This document shows, piece by piece, positions 1-6,345 of a DNA stretch of 8,258 bases. The DNA comes from an uncultured Hyphomicrobiales bacterium (lineage in GTDB: Bacteria > Pseudomonadota > Alphaproteobacteria > Rhizobiales > CAJQND01), in contig CAJQND010000111.1 in the NCBI GenBank assembly GCA_905479595.1, positions 1-8,258 on the forward strand. Direction: 5' to 3'. The notes under the pieces were generated by a model, which saw only the letters and a program-made list of their open reading frames with translations, was not told the origin of the DNA and did not search any database. Position 1 is the stretch's first letter. Each line of letters starts with the position of its first letter. Position numbers and translations under genes: made by a program.

Positions 1-173
1 GAAGCCAATAAGTATGATGCTTAAATTTTGACCCAACAGGGTAGTCACTCCGATATATTGGAAAACCATTTAATCTGCTGAAATAAGTGGTTTCAAATCA
101 AAAATTTGATGACTATTAGATGACTGGGAAGTCGATTGCCAATCTCTAAATTCCGCTAAGCCATTGAAAAGAT
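1..173. other. AT-rich flank without a recognisable gene
   Basis: I see no open reading frame, RNA gene or convincing promoter here. The only structure is a short AT-rich inverted repeat at 93-109 (TCAAAT, loop CAAAA, ATTTGA), with no adjacent T-run that would make it a terminator. If the tRNA fragment to its right is an attachment-site remnant, this stretch is chromosome outside the integrated element. Confidence 0.5.
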
Positions 174-223
174 TGGTACGGTTGGGAGGAATTGAACTAC
201 CGACCTCCTGATCCACAAACAGG
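174..223 (-). tRNA. 3' half of a tRNA-His-like gene (partial; probable att remnant)
   Basis: Read on the minus strand, this is the 3' half of a tRNA. An anticodon arm has loop TTGTGGA, placing GTG (His) at the anticodon position. It is followed by a five-base variable region, a T-arm with loop TTCAATT, a seven-base acceptor strand, A73 and an encoded CCA ending at 174. No 5' half (D-arm or matching acceptor strand) exists to the right, so it cannot be a working tRNA. The T-stem is damaged: GGTAG faces CCTCC with two mismatches, and the anticodon stem has one T-T mismatch. A73 fits the known unusual tRNA-His of many alphaproteobacteria. Next to a P4-type integrase, the natural reading is the displaced 3' end of a tRNA gene used as an integration site. 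The His identity is inferred from the anticodon loop alone. Confidence 0.6.
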
Positions 224-228
224 GGGGG

Positions 229-325
229 CTTCATTTACACAACATCCACAAATGCAATTCAATTCAGTTGGCTCCCAAGTTCAAAAGCGCCAATAAAAAA
301 TATTCAGCAAGTTCGTAATCTCTTG
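229..325. other. spacer between tRNA remnant and integrase gene
   Basis: This short non-coding stretch separates the tRNA remnant from the integrase stop codon. It carries a second copy of ATCCACAAA (244-252) that also occurs inside the tRNA anticodon loop (211-219). No terminator hairpin is evident. Confidence 0.4.
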
Positions 326-1507
326 CTATCGTAGTCTGCAGTAATCAGCCCACGCTTGCATTAGTACTCGACGCCTTTCCAGCGCATCGCCACGGCGATA
401 AGCACGTTCCGTCTCATCGCCAAACACATGAGCGAGGGACATCTCCGCCAGGTCTCGTGGGAAATCGGTTTCCTCCCCAACCCAATCACGAAATCCAGAC
501 CTGAAGCCATGCACCGTCACATCAGATAACTTCATCCGCTTGAGTAGATTGTTCATCGCCATGTTGCTTAATGGACGATATGAATTTGATCCCGGAAACA
601 AAAACTCGCCAGTTCGCGTTGCATATAGAGGTGTTAGTATCTGCAACGCTTGTTTTGAAAGTGGGACCCGGTGCACCCTCTTTCCTTTCATTCTCTCCGC
701 CGGCACAATCCAAAACCCCTCATTAAGGTCAAATTCGTCCCACTGAGCTTTCAAAACTTCACTCGTCCGTCCCGCGGTTAAAATAAGAACTTCCAAAGAC
801 CGCGCAGATAAGGCCTTTGAATGTTTCAAGCGTTCCATGAATAAAGGAAGGTCTTTGTAATCCATCGCAGCATGATGGCCGCGCGTGACCTTCTGACGGG
901 GTGGTAGAATATTCTTCAGGTGCCCTCGCCACGTGGCCGGATTCTCTCCGGATCGCAAGCCTTTTGATTTTGCGTAGTCGAGGACGCGCTCAATTCGGCC
1001 ACGTAATCTGGAAGCAGTCTCATGCTTATCTTCCCAGATAGGAGATAAGACAGAAACGACATGCTCCGTATTGATTTTATCTACCGGCACGCTGCGAATA
1101 GAAAGGCAGTAGTGGGTCAATGTTTGGCGCCACTGCTTGCGGTGTTTGTCATTGCTCCATGAACTCTCCATGGCATCAAGAAAACCATCTGCGACTTCTC
1201 CGAAGGGTGTAGCATTTGACTTAGAGCGCTCAATGAATGGATCACTACCTTCAGCCAAGGTTCTTCGGACTCTGTCAGCCTTCTCACGCGCCAGAGACAA
1301 GGACACCACAGCAACGTTACCTTGCCCAGTTGCCGAGCCAAGCCCCATCTCTCTGCGTCGGCCGTCACGTTTCCACATGAACACCCAGGACTTTGCACCT
1401 GTTTTGGTTACATTGAGGTAGAGGCCACCACCGTCAGAGTGTCGACCTGGTTTCTTGACCGTCTCAACGAAGCGAGCTGTGAGTTTGTTCTTAGTGCGAA
1501 CTGTCAT
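326..1507 (-). CDS. int: P4-type site-specific tyrosine recombinase (integrase)
   Basis: The product is a 393-residue phage/island integrase that would cut and rejoin DNA between an element and its chromosomal attachment site. Residues 8-95 form the N-terminal arm-binding domain typical of P4-like integrases (DUF4102 type, with the SDGGGLYL signature at 24-31). Residues 100-200 are the core-binding SAM-like domain. The catalytic domain follows with every expected residue: R247 (TAGRTSEV), K274 in the beta-hairpin, H333 and R336 (HGFR), H360 and nucleophile Y370. Length is normal for the family and nothing suggests inactivation. The start is supported by family-like sequence directly after it, although no strong ribosome site precedes it. 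The gene ends about 100 bases from a tRNA 3' remnant, the classical target of this family. No excisionase gene is seen nearby. Confidence 0.95.
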   Translation of the reverse strand: MTVRTKNKLTARFVETVKKPGRHSDGGGLYLNVTKTGAKSWVFMWKRDGRRREMGLGSATGQGNVAVVSLSLAREKADRVRRTLAEGSDPFIERSKSNATPFGEVADGFLDAMESSWSNDKHRKQWRQTLTHYCLSIRSVPVDKINTEHVVSVLSPIWEDKHETASRLRGRIERVLDYAKSKGLRSGENPATWRGHLKNILPPRQKVTRGHHAAMDYKDLPLFMERLKHSKALSARSLEVLILTAGRTSEVLKAQWDEFDLNEGFWIVPAERMKGKRVHRVPLSKQALQILTPLYATRTGEFLFPGSNSYRPLSNMAMNNLLKRMKLSDVTVHGFRSGFRDWVGEETDFPRDLAEMSLAHVFGDETERAYRRGDALERRRVLMQAWADYCRLR

Positions 1508-1741
1508 AAATTATAACCCAACCCTGTTCCCCACCTTGTGCACTGGATTGTATAGCATTGATATGGATGCGTAGAGACAAACAATATTAGAAAATACAAT
1601 AAAAACAACAAAATACAAACATGCATGGACGTCTACAAACAATACTATAGCGGACTTCCTCTCCGCCATTTCGTTCTTTCCGCTATTTCAAAACGTCTCC
1701 TGAAATGATCCCCTTCGCAGTGATGATGGATGTGCGGCTTC
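1508..1741. other. AT-rich region upstream of the integrase
   Basis: This is non-coding and AT-rich. It contains three copies of an ACAAACA-type motif: ACAAACAATA at 1577-1586 and 1635-1644, and ACAAACAT at 1615-1622. It also has an 8-base inverted repeat, ATAGCGGA at 1647-1654 and TCCGCTAT at 1679-1686. This composition suits an integrase control or arm-binding region, but that role is inferred from position only. Confidence 0.4.
1584..1611 (-). promoter_or_regulatory. candidate sigma70-type promoter for the integrase gene
   Basis: On the minus strand, TTGTTG (1606-1611) is followed after 16 bases by TAATAT (1584-1589), a fair match to -35 and -10 elements. The implied transcript would begin near 1577 and have a leader of about 70 bases before the integrase ATG. 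AT-rich DNA yields such matches by chance, so support is weak. Confidence 0.3.
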
Positions 1742-1984
1742 CTTGGTCTTTGTGACAAGTGGATGGACCTTCTCCACGAACGTGACATTAGAGGTGAGCT
1801 AAAAAACTATGCGTGCCTGTTGGAACAGGTTCGGGTCATTCTTCAATCCGCAATTACTTCAAACTCAATGCGCAGCCGGGCTGCTAATGATTCTGCCTGC
1901 TGTCTTCCCGCCAGCATGCCGAAGGAGATAGCGCTCAATAGGCCATTTCCCGATAGGTAGCCTGATATGTCTGGTCCAGGAAAT
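1742..1984 (-). repeat. direct repeat copy A (3' end of an FAD oxidoreductase gene plus downstream DNA)
   Basis: This stretch aligns with 4213-4453 in the same orientation at about 85% identity counted by eye, with a few one- or two-base gaps. It covers the last codons of a flavoprotein gene (1843-1984) and about 100 bases beyond its stop. The two copies flank the amidohydrolase gene. Differences in the coding part are mostly synonymous or conservative, so both copies probably encoded working protein for some time after duplication. Confidence 0.85.
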
Positions 1985-2109
1985 GCAGAATGAAAAATTC
2001 TGCAGTTGGCAGTCGGTTGCCAGCCGCGGGCGATTGCTGCGCACTCGGCATCTGCAAATAAATATGGTTTTAGGCTGCCATTACCAGGGTAGCGTTGAAT
2101 TAGACACAT
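1843..2109 (-). pseudogene. remnant of a second FAD-dependent oxidoreductase gene (C-terminal end only)
   Basis: The final 44 codons (1843 to about 1975) encode GPDISGYLSGNGLLSAISFG and on to a stop. They match the C-terminus of the flavoprotein at 4334-5743 almost residue for residue in its FAD-binding C-terminal motif. The rest of the gene, including the Rossmann GxGxxG domain, is absent, so this is a broken paralogue rather than a working gene. The reading frame stays open upstream to an ATG at 2109, but residues 1-40 (for example SLKPYLFADAECAAIARG) do not resemble the flavoprotein and I do not recognise them. They could be a fused fragment or chance coding. Its C-terminal end (AGRQQAESLAARLRIEFEV) looks more like the ancestral ending than that of the full-length gene. 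It lies between the integrase and the amidohydrolase gene, consistent with decay near an element boundary. Confidence 0.8.
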
Positions 2110-2138
2110 AGTGCATGCGGGTGCGGTGCAGCGAATGA

Positions 2139-2158
2139 TTGCTCTGAGCCCAGAGCAA
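2139..2158 (-). terminator. hairpin downstream of the amidohydrolase gene, possible terminator
   Basis: A perfect 8-base inverted repeat, TTGCTCTG and CAGAGCAA with a four-base loop, lies about 45 bases beyond the amidohydrolase stop codon. There is no T-run after it on either strand, so it is not a canonical intrinsic terminator. It may instead stabilise a 3' end or bind a protein. Confidence 0.35.
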
Positions 2159-2201
2159 ACTCGCGTTTCTACTGTACTATGGGAAACGACGATTGATCTG
2201 G

Positions 2202-4091
2202 CTATAGATGCGAGTGCACAACTTTGAGCGCATGTTGAAGGGCCGCTCTCGAAAAGCCCGTTATCGACGTTGGTTCGCTGTTTGATGGTGTCAGGGATGC
2301 CTTCCGTTTCTCCCCGGTTACAGGCAGTATTCTCCCTTCCATAATTGTACCCAGAACCTTCACATCTTTAATCTTCATTGGATCAACTGTAAGAGGGTTT
2401 GCATCGAGAATTGTCAGGTTTGCACGCTTTCCAGGCTCGATGCTGCCAATTTCGTTTTCAAGCTTCAAGGAATAGGCCGCGTTGATGGTTACTCCTTTAA
2501 GCGCATCTACAACTCCGATTTTTTGATCAGCGCCTGCGACACGGCCAGAAGAAGTTACCCGGTTAACCGCGCACCACATCAAGAACAGAGGGTCGGCCGG
2601 TGCCATCGGCATGTCAGAATGAAGTGACCACGATATATCAGCCTTGGAAAGATCACCAAGCCGCACCATCGAATCTGCCCGTTCAGCGCCAAGGCCTACC
2701 TTGGAATACTGATCTGCAAGGGCCGTAACGTAGTAAGGGTTGCCACTGACAATGGCCCCTAGGTCAGAAATTCTCTGCACCTGTTCCTTGGCACTCACAG
2801 CGAAATGGACGAGTACCGTTCTGTGATCATATCGCGGGTTACGCCTCATGTTTGTCTCCAGTGCATCAAGCACCCGATCCAGTCCAGCATCGCCGTTAAC
2901 GTGGACATGAATCTGATATCCCGCATCCCAATAGACCCGGAATGCACGTTCGAACAGTTGCTTGTCCATCATCCATGCACCTTTGTGGCCATCCAGATAA
3001 GGATCGCGCACCTGCATAAGCAACGAGTAGATGGCACCGTCTGCAAACAGTTTCGCCTGCTTTGGAGCCAGGCTGGTCATTCCTCCGTACCATTCTTCAA
3101 GCTTCTCTGTCTCCGAAATCACCTGAGCATCATCGTCGTAGGTTCCAACCAGTGTTTTCGCGTCTGGTATGAAAGACCATTTAAAAGGCATGTCGGGGCT
3201 GGAAAACACTTCGTTGATGCCATCCTGCACTGGTTTCGCAAGTATTCCACCCGGCTCATTTCCAAACGTAATTCCCTTGGAATGCATGTAATCTCGCGTG
3301 AGTTCCAATCCCGATTTTAATCGTTCGGGACTTGCAGCCAGAGAAGCGATGAAAGGTAAGACTGCAAACAACCCTTGTTCCCAAAAGTGCCCCTCGTCAA
3401 ACTTGGACTGCTCTCGTGCTGTATCAGAAAAACCGTCAATGACCTCTCTTGTGACACCACCAATTTTCAGCGCGGCGCTGTTCAATATCATCTCGTGGCA
3501 GGATCGTGCCCAAACCAAAATTGGCTGCGTGGTGCTTATGGCATCCAGGTCATCACGTGTGAGTGGTCCAAAAAACGCAGGGTGATATCCCCAAGAAACA
3601 ACCGGATCTGATGGGTCAGTTCTCTTTTCGATGGCTTGTGTCAATCGAGTGATAAAGTCCTCTTTGTCCTTCACAGCAGGCACGGTTCCAGATGGTAGTT
3701 CCCAATCCTCTATCGAGAGAATTTCAGACGACATGGTGAGCGCTGCCAGGAGCGGGTGGTCGTGTTGGGCGATAAAACCGGGCACGATCACCTTGTCGGA
3801 ATAAGTTGAATCTATCGAGTGACGTTGTCCTTTCAATGCTCGTTGGACTTCTTGAAGGCTCCCAATCAAAAGGATGAGGCCATTAACAACCGCGATCGCA
3901 TTGGCGGTGGGCCGAGCCGGGTCAAGTGTTACGACTTCGCGTGCAACGAAAACTGTCACGGATGGAAGCGGAACCATTGATGTCCCTATATCGGACAGAG
4001 AGCGGGATTCACTAAAGGCAGCTAGCGGATACAAGGCACTAGCCCCGGCCAATCCAGTGGAGAGGAACAGGCGCCGACTAATCTTTTTCAT
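2202..4091 (-). CDS. Tat-exported metal-dependent amidohydrolase (YtcJ-like, amidohydrolase 3 family)
   Basis: The 629-residue product belongs to the amidohydrolase superfamily, metal enzymes that hydrolyse amide or other C-N bonds. Residues 1-28 form a twin-arginine signal (SRRLFLSTG, then a hydrophobic stretch), predicting export folded to the periplasm. The metal site is visible: H110-x-H112 after VPGFI, K347 in KLFADGA, H397 in HVHVNGD, H429 in VLVHF and D493 in HSDMP. The C-terminal composite beta-domain ends with the usual GSIEPGKRANLTILD (about 549-563). A tail of about 40 residues follows with no recognised motif. The start is supported by a purine-rich TAGGGA about 10 bases upstream. 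It follows the FAD oxidoreductase gene by about 240 bases, so it may have its own promoter, and it is bracketed by the two direct repeats. The family has very diverse substrates; the neighbours hint at a cyclic or linear amide, but none can be named. Confidence 0.9.
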   Translation of the reverse strand: MKKISRRLFLSTGLAGASALYPLAAFSESRSLSDIGTSMVPLPSVTVFVAREVVTLDPARPTANAIAVVNGLILLIGSLQEVQRALKGQRHSIDSTYSDKVIVPGFIAQHDHPLLAALTMSSEILSIEDWELPSGTVPAVKDKEDFITRLTQAIEKRTDPSDPVVSWGYHPAFFGPLTRDDLDAISTTQPILVWARSCHEMILNSAALKIGGVTREVIDGFSDTAREQSKFDEGHFWEQGLFAVLPFIASLAASPERLKSGLELTRDYMHSKGITFGNEPGGILAKPVQDGINEVFSSPDMPFKWSFIPDAKTLVGTYDDDAQVISETEKLEEWYGGMTSLAPKQAKLFADGAIYSLLMQVRDPYLDGHKGAWMMDKQLFERAFRVYWDAGYQIHVHVNGDAGLDRVLDALETNMRRNPRYDHRTVLVHFAVSAKEQVQRISDLGAIVSGNPYYVTALADQYSKVGLGAERADSMVRLGDLSKADISWSLHSDMPMAPADPLFLMWCAVNRVTSSGRVAGADQKIGVVDALKGVTINAAYSLKLENEIGSIEPGKRANLTILDANPLTVDPMKIKDVKVLGTIMEGRILPVTGEKRKASLTPSNSEPTSITGFSRAALQHALKVVHSHL

Positions 4092-4152
4092 TACAATATT
4101 CCCTACTTGCGATGCGGGTAATTCACGCTAGACAGAAGTAAAATGAAAGAAC

Positions 4153-4181
4153 TATGGAAGTCTATAAAGCACAACTGACAA
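4153..4181 (-). promoter_or_regulatory. weak candidate promoter for the amidohydrolase gene
   Basis: On the minus strand, TTGTCA (4176-4181) and TCCATA (4153-4158) are separated by 17 bases, about 60 bases before the ATG. The -35 is reasonable but the -10 is poor. The evidence that a promoter exists here is mainly the gap of about 240 bases after the preceding gene. Confidence 0.2.
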
Positions 4182-4212
4182 TTACGTTATGGTTGAAGTA
4201 TGGGATTAGCGA

Positions 4213-4453
4213 CTTTGTCTTTGCGACACGTGGAAGGACCTTCTCCACGGACGTGACATTGAGTGAGCTAAGAAACTATGCGTGCCCGATAGAGCAGGTT
4301 TGGGTCATTTTTCAATCCAGAACCACTTCGAACTCAATGCGCAACTGGGCTGCTAATGCTTTTGCCTGCTGTCTCTCCCGCCAGCATACCGAAGGAGATA
4401 GCGCTCAACAGGCCATTTCCTGACAGATAGCCTGATAGTTCTGGCCCGGAAAC
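4213..4453 (-). repeat. direct repeat copy B (3' end of the intact FAD oxidoreductase gene)
   Basis: This is the partner of the repeat at 1742-1984, about 2.47 kb away in the same orientation. It spans the last codons of the flavoprotein gene and about 120 bases after its present stop. Relative to the other copy it has one extra base in the GTCTCTCCC tract near 4371-4379, which shifts the reading frame of the final residues. Confidence 0.85.
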
Positions 4454-5743
4454 ACCACAGGCGGCACCCCCGCCTGCGAGTAGGTTTGGCAAAGGCGTGC
4501 CGTCCAGCCGGACGACGCGGGCAGAGTGGTCGATCATCAATCCTCCTTGAGTATGAAACAATGCACCGGTTACTTTAACCGCGTAGAACGGGCCGGCGAG
4601 GGTAGGCTTTGTGCTAAAATCTCTGCCGAAATGATCCGAATCTGATTTTTCTGCCAGCGCAGCGGTTTTGGTAAGCGTCTCCGAAAGCGCATTCGTTGGC
4701 AGGCCTGTAGCGATTGCGAGATCAGCGACAGTTCGTCCCGATTTTACCGCTCCAACGTCAAAAGCCTGCATAAAATCAGGAAACTTGGTGGCAATTGCAA
4801 AAATTCGTTCATCAAAAATGCACCACGCGACCCCCTCTGGTTGTTCCAAAACCGGAACCGCTTGTTCCGAGTAGCCGACATGTTCATTTGAAAAACGTTC
4901 TCCTCGCAGATTTACCTGAATGCCACCTTCCATCATCAATGCCCAGGTAATGAGTATGTTGTGAGGGTGCGCCAGTGAGCCATGTCCCTGACATCCAGAC
5001 AAATGCTGAGTTCGTGCGCCCAGCGCCTGCCCCCATAAAAGTGCATTTCCGGTATTTCCCTCATGCCCATAATATGGCGCAGCTGCCATGAGAGGGATGT
5101 GCTTTTGCACCAGATCAGCGTTTGCGCCATAGCCGTTGCAGGCGAGAATAAGTGCTGAACACCCTATATCTTCCGTTTGTCCGTCGGGCCGCGTTACCTG
5201 AACGCCATCCACTGTGTCACCTGAGGTAAACAAAGCAGTGACGAGGGCACTTGTTACAACCGGAATTTCTGCACGCTCTGTTGCCGCCAACAAACGGCCC
5301 AGCAAAGCCTCGCCAGTTTTTTCAGGCACAGCATGCATTCGATGAGCGGTATGACCTGGATAAAGAAAATCATCTAAAAGCACCCATTCCAGACCATGAT
5401 CTGCAGCCAGCCAATCTAATGCCGGGCCAATATTTTCAGACGCAATTTGTACCAGCGCCGGATCGTTTTTCTCGTGCGCTTTTTTGCGCAAATCTGCAGA
5501 AAACAATGCTGAAGAATCTTTTACACCCATTGATTTCTGCAGTTGGGTGCTCGGTGCGGGAATAAAACCAGACGACATCGATGTTGAACCGAAGGGCGAA
5601 GGGTCGCGCTCCAGAACCATAACATCTGCGCCAAGATCGCTGGCTTTCAATGCCGCGGTAAGACCACAAGCCCCTGCCCCGATGACCAGCACCGGAACGT
5701 TCACGTCAAAACGCTTGTCGCCGGTGTTTATCAAACCACTCAT
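4334..5743 (-). CDS. FAD-dependent oxidoreductase (fumarate reductase/succinate dehydrogenase flavoprotein family), C-terminus frameshifted
   Basis: The 469-residue product binds FAD through an N-terminal Rossmann motif, GAGACG at 22-27, with E45 ending the second strand to bind ribose. A GSTSMSSG segment (52-59) resembles the flavin-contacting loop of fumarate reductase and 3-ketosteroid dehydrogenase relatives. The family's closing motif is present at 421-452 (LLAGGGAACG, then GYLSGNGLLSAISFG). The protein is soluble, with no signal peptide, and likely oxidises or reduces a carbon-carbon bond of a pathway intermediate; the substrate is unknown. Its ATG overlaps the isochorismatase-like stop codon (ATGA), implying translational coupling. 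The last 13 residues (457-469) differ from the paralogous remnant because of a one-base indel near 4371-4379. Without it the protein would continue AGRQQAKALAAQLRIEFEV and stop at 4312-4314. Activity may be intact, since the change falls after the core FAD motif. Confidence 0.9.
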   Translation of the reverse strand: MSGLINTGDKRFDVNVPVLVIGAGACGLTAALKASDLGADVMVLERDPSPFGSTSMSSGFIPAPSTQLQKSMGVKDSSALFSADLRKKAHEKNDPALVQIASENIGPALDWLAADHGLEWVLLDDFLYPGHTAHRMHAVPEKTGEALLGRLLAATERAEIPVVTSALVTALFTSGDTVDGVQVTRPDGQTEDIGCSALILACNGYGANADLVQKHIPLMAAAPYYGHEGNTGNALLWGQALGARTQHLSGCQGHGSLAHPHNILITWALMMEGGIQVNLRGERFSNEHVGYSEQAVPVLEQPEGVAWCIFDERIFAIATKFPDFMQAFDVGAVKSGRTVADLAIATGLPTNALSETLTKTAALAEKSDSDHFGRDFSTKPTLAGPFYAVKVTGALFHTQGGLMIDHSARVVRLDGTPLPNLLAGGGAACGVSGPELSGYLSGNGLLSAISFGMLAGETAGKSISSPVAH

Positions 5744-6345
5744 GATTTACCGATCAACCGGACAATCTCTCCACAGGTTGTTGTTTGTGAAACAGCCGAC
5801 AAGCTTTGAATGGCGACGTTGTGGACTTCCGAAGAGAATGCAGCACATCCATCGCTAAGCAGGATGGTATTGAAATCACGAACATGGGCGCTGCGCAATG
5901 TTGAGGCGACGCCGCCATTGGTAACGATACCACAGATGAGCAAAGTTTCGATTTGGGCCTTGCGCAAACAAAACTCCAGACGTGTTTCGTAAAAGGCTGA
6001 ATACGCTACTTTTTCAATCACGATATCTGCAGGCTGAAGTGCATCAACCAGAGCATGTCCCCATGCGCCGGGCACAAAATCGCCTTTACCCAGAAACGGC
6101 CTGAGCTTTTTTAGATGGGGTGAGATAAACGGCTCACCACCTTTTCCCGGAACCAAGGTGAACTGCGTTGAAACAACCCAGCCCCCCGCAGCACGCAAGC
6201 TATCTACCACCGGTTTCACTTTGGCAGGCAGCGCCGCAATATCAGCGCAAACCTGACCGCCGCGTGCATACGCGCCATCTGGATGCAAAAAATCATTTTG
6301 CAAATCAATGATCAGTAACGCCGTTTTTTCAAGGTTCGTAATCAT
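5740..6345 (-). CDS. isochorismatase-family hydrolase lacking the usual nucleophile cysteine
   Basis: The 201-residue product has the isochorismatase/cysteine hydrolase fold, whose members cleave amides such as N-carbamoylsarcosine, nicotinamide and ureidoacrylate. Two of three triad residues are clear: D14 in LLIIDLQNDF and K112 in IEKVAYSAF. The segment that normally reads TNxCVxST is TNGGVAST at 142-149, so the nucleophile position 145 is Gly (codon GGC at 5911-5913). The nearest cysteine is C138, seven residues earlier. The rest of the fold, including SDGCAAFS (164-171), is intact, so this does not look like decay. It may be a subfamily with another chemistry, or a non-hydrolytic protein. 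Its ATG shares one base with the HyuA stop (TAATG), and its own stop overlaps the flavoprotein start, so the three are surely one operon. A carbamoyl or amide cleavage after ring opening would be expected in that position. Confidence 0.9.
   Translation of the reverse strand: MITNLEKTALLIIDLQNDFLHPDGAYARGGQVCADIAALPAKVKPVVDSLRAAGGWVVSTQFTLVPGKGGEPFISPHLKKLRPFLGKGDFVPGAWGHALVDALQPADIVIEKVAYSAFYETRLEFCLRKAQIETLLICGIVTNGGVASTLRSAHVRDFNTILLSDGCAAFSSEVHNVAIQSLSAVSQTTTCGEIVRLIGKS

Noticed and set aside
93..109. Inverted repeat TCAAAT/ATTTGA as a terminator
   Set aside because: It is short, purely AT-rich, and lacks a following T-run or an upstream gene to terminate.
222..228. Run of seven G at the edge of the tRNA fragment as a regulatory or phase-variation tract
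   Set aside because: It is not in or near a promoter or coding frame; it merely sits at the tRNA fragment boundary.
174..275. A complete tRNA gene
   Set aside because: No D-arm or matching 5' acceptor strand is found to the right, and the T-stem is mismatched.
1510..1515. TATAAT directly before the integrase ATG as its -10 element
   Set aside because: It ends only two bases before the ATG, so transcription would begin inside the coding region, and the -35 position (CAAGGT) does not match.
1730..1960. Plus-strand open frame across repeat copy A
   Set aside because: It is antisense to the flavoprotein relic. The equivalent plus-strand frame in copy B is not preserved because of indels, while the minus-strand frame is.
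2805..3320. 171-codon plus-strand open frame inside the amidohydrolase gene
   Set aside because: It is antisense to a gene whose catalytic motifs are all present, its composition is not protein-like, and it shows no recognisable domain.
1742..4453. Composite transposon formed by the direct repeats
   Set aside because: The repeats contain no transposase or terminal inverted repeats. They are flavoprotein gene ends plus downstream DNA.
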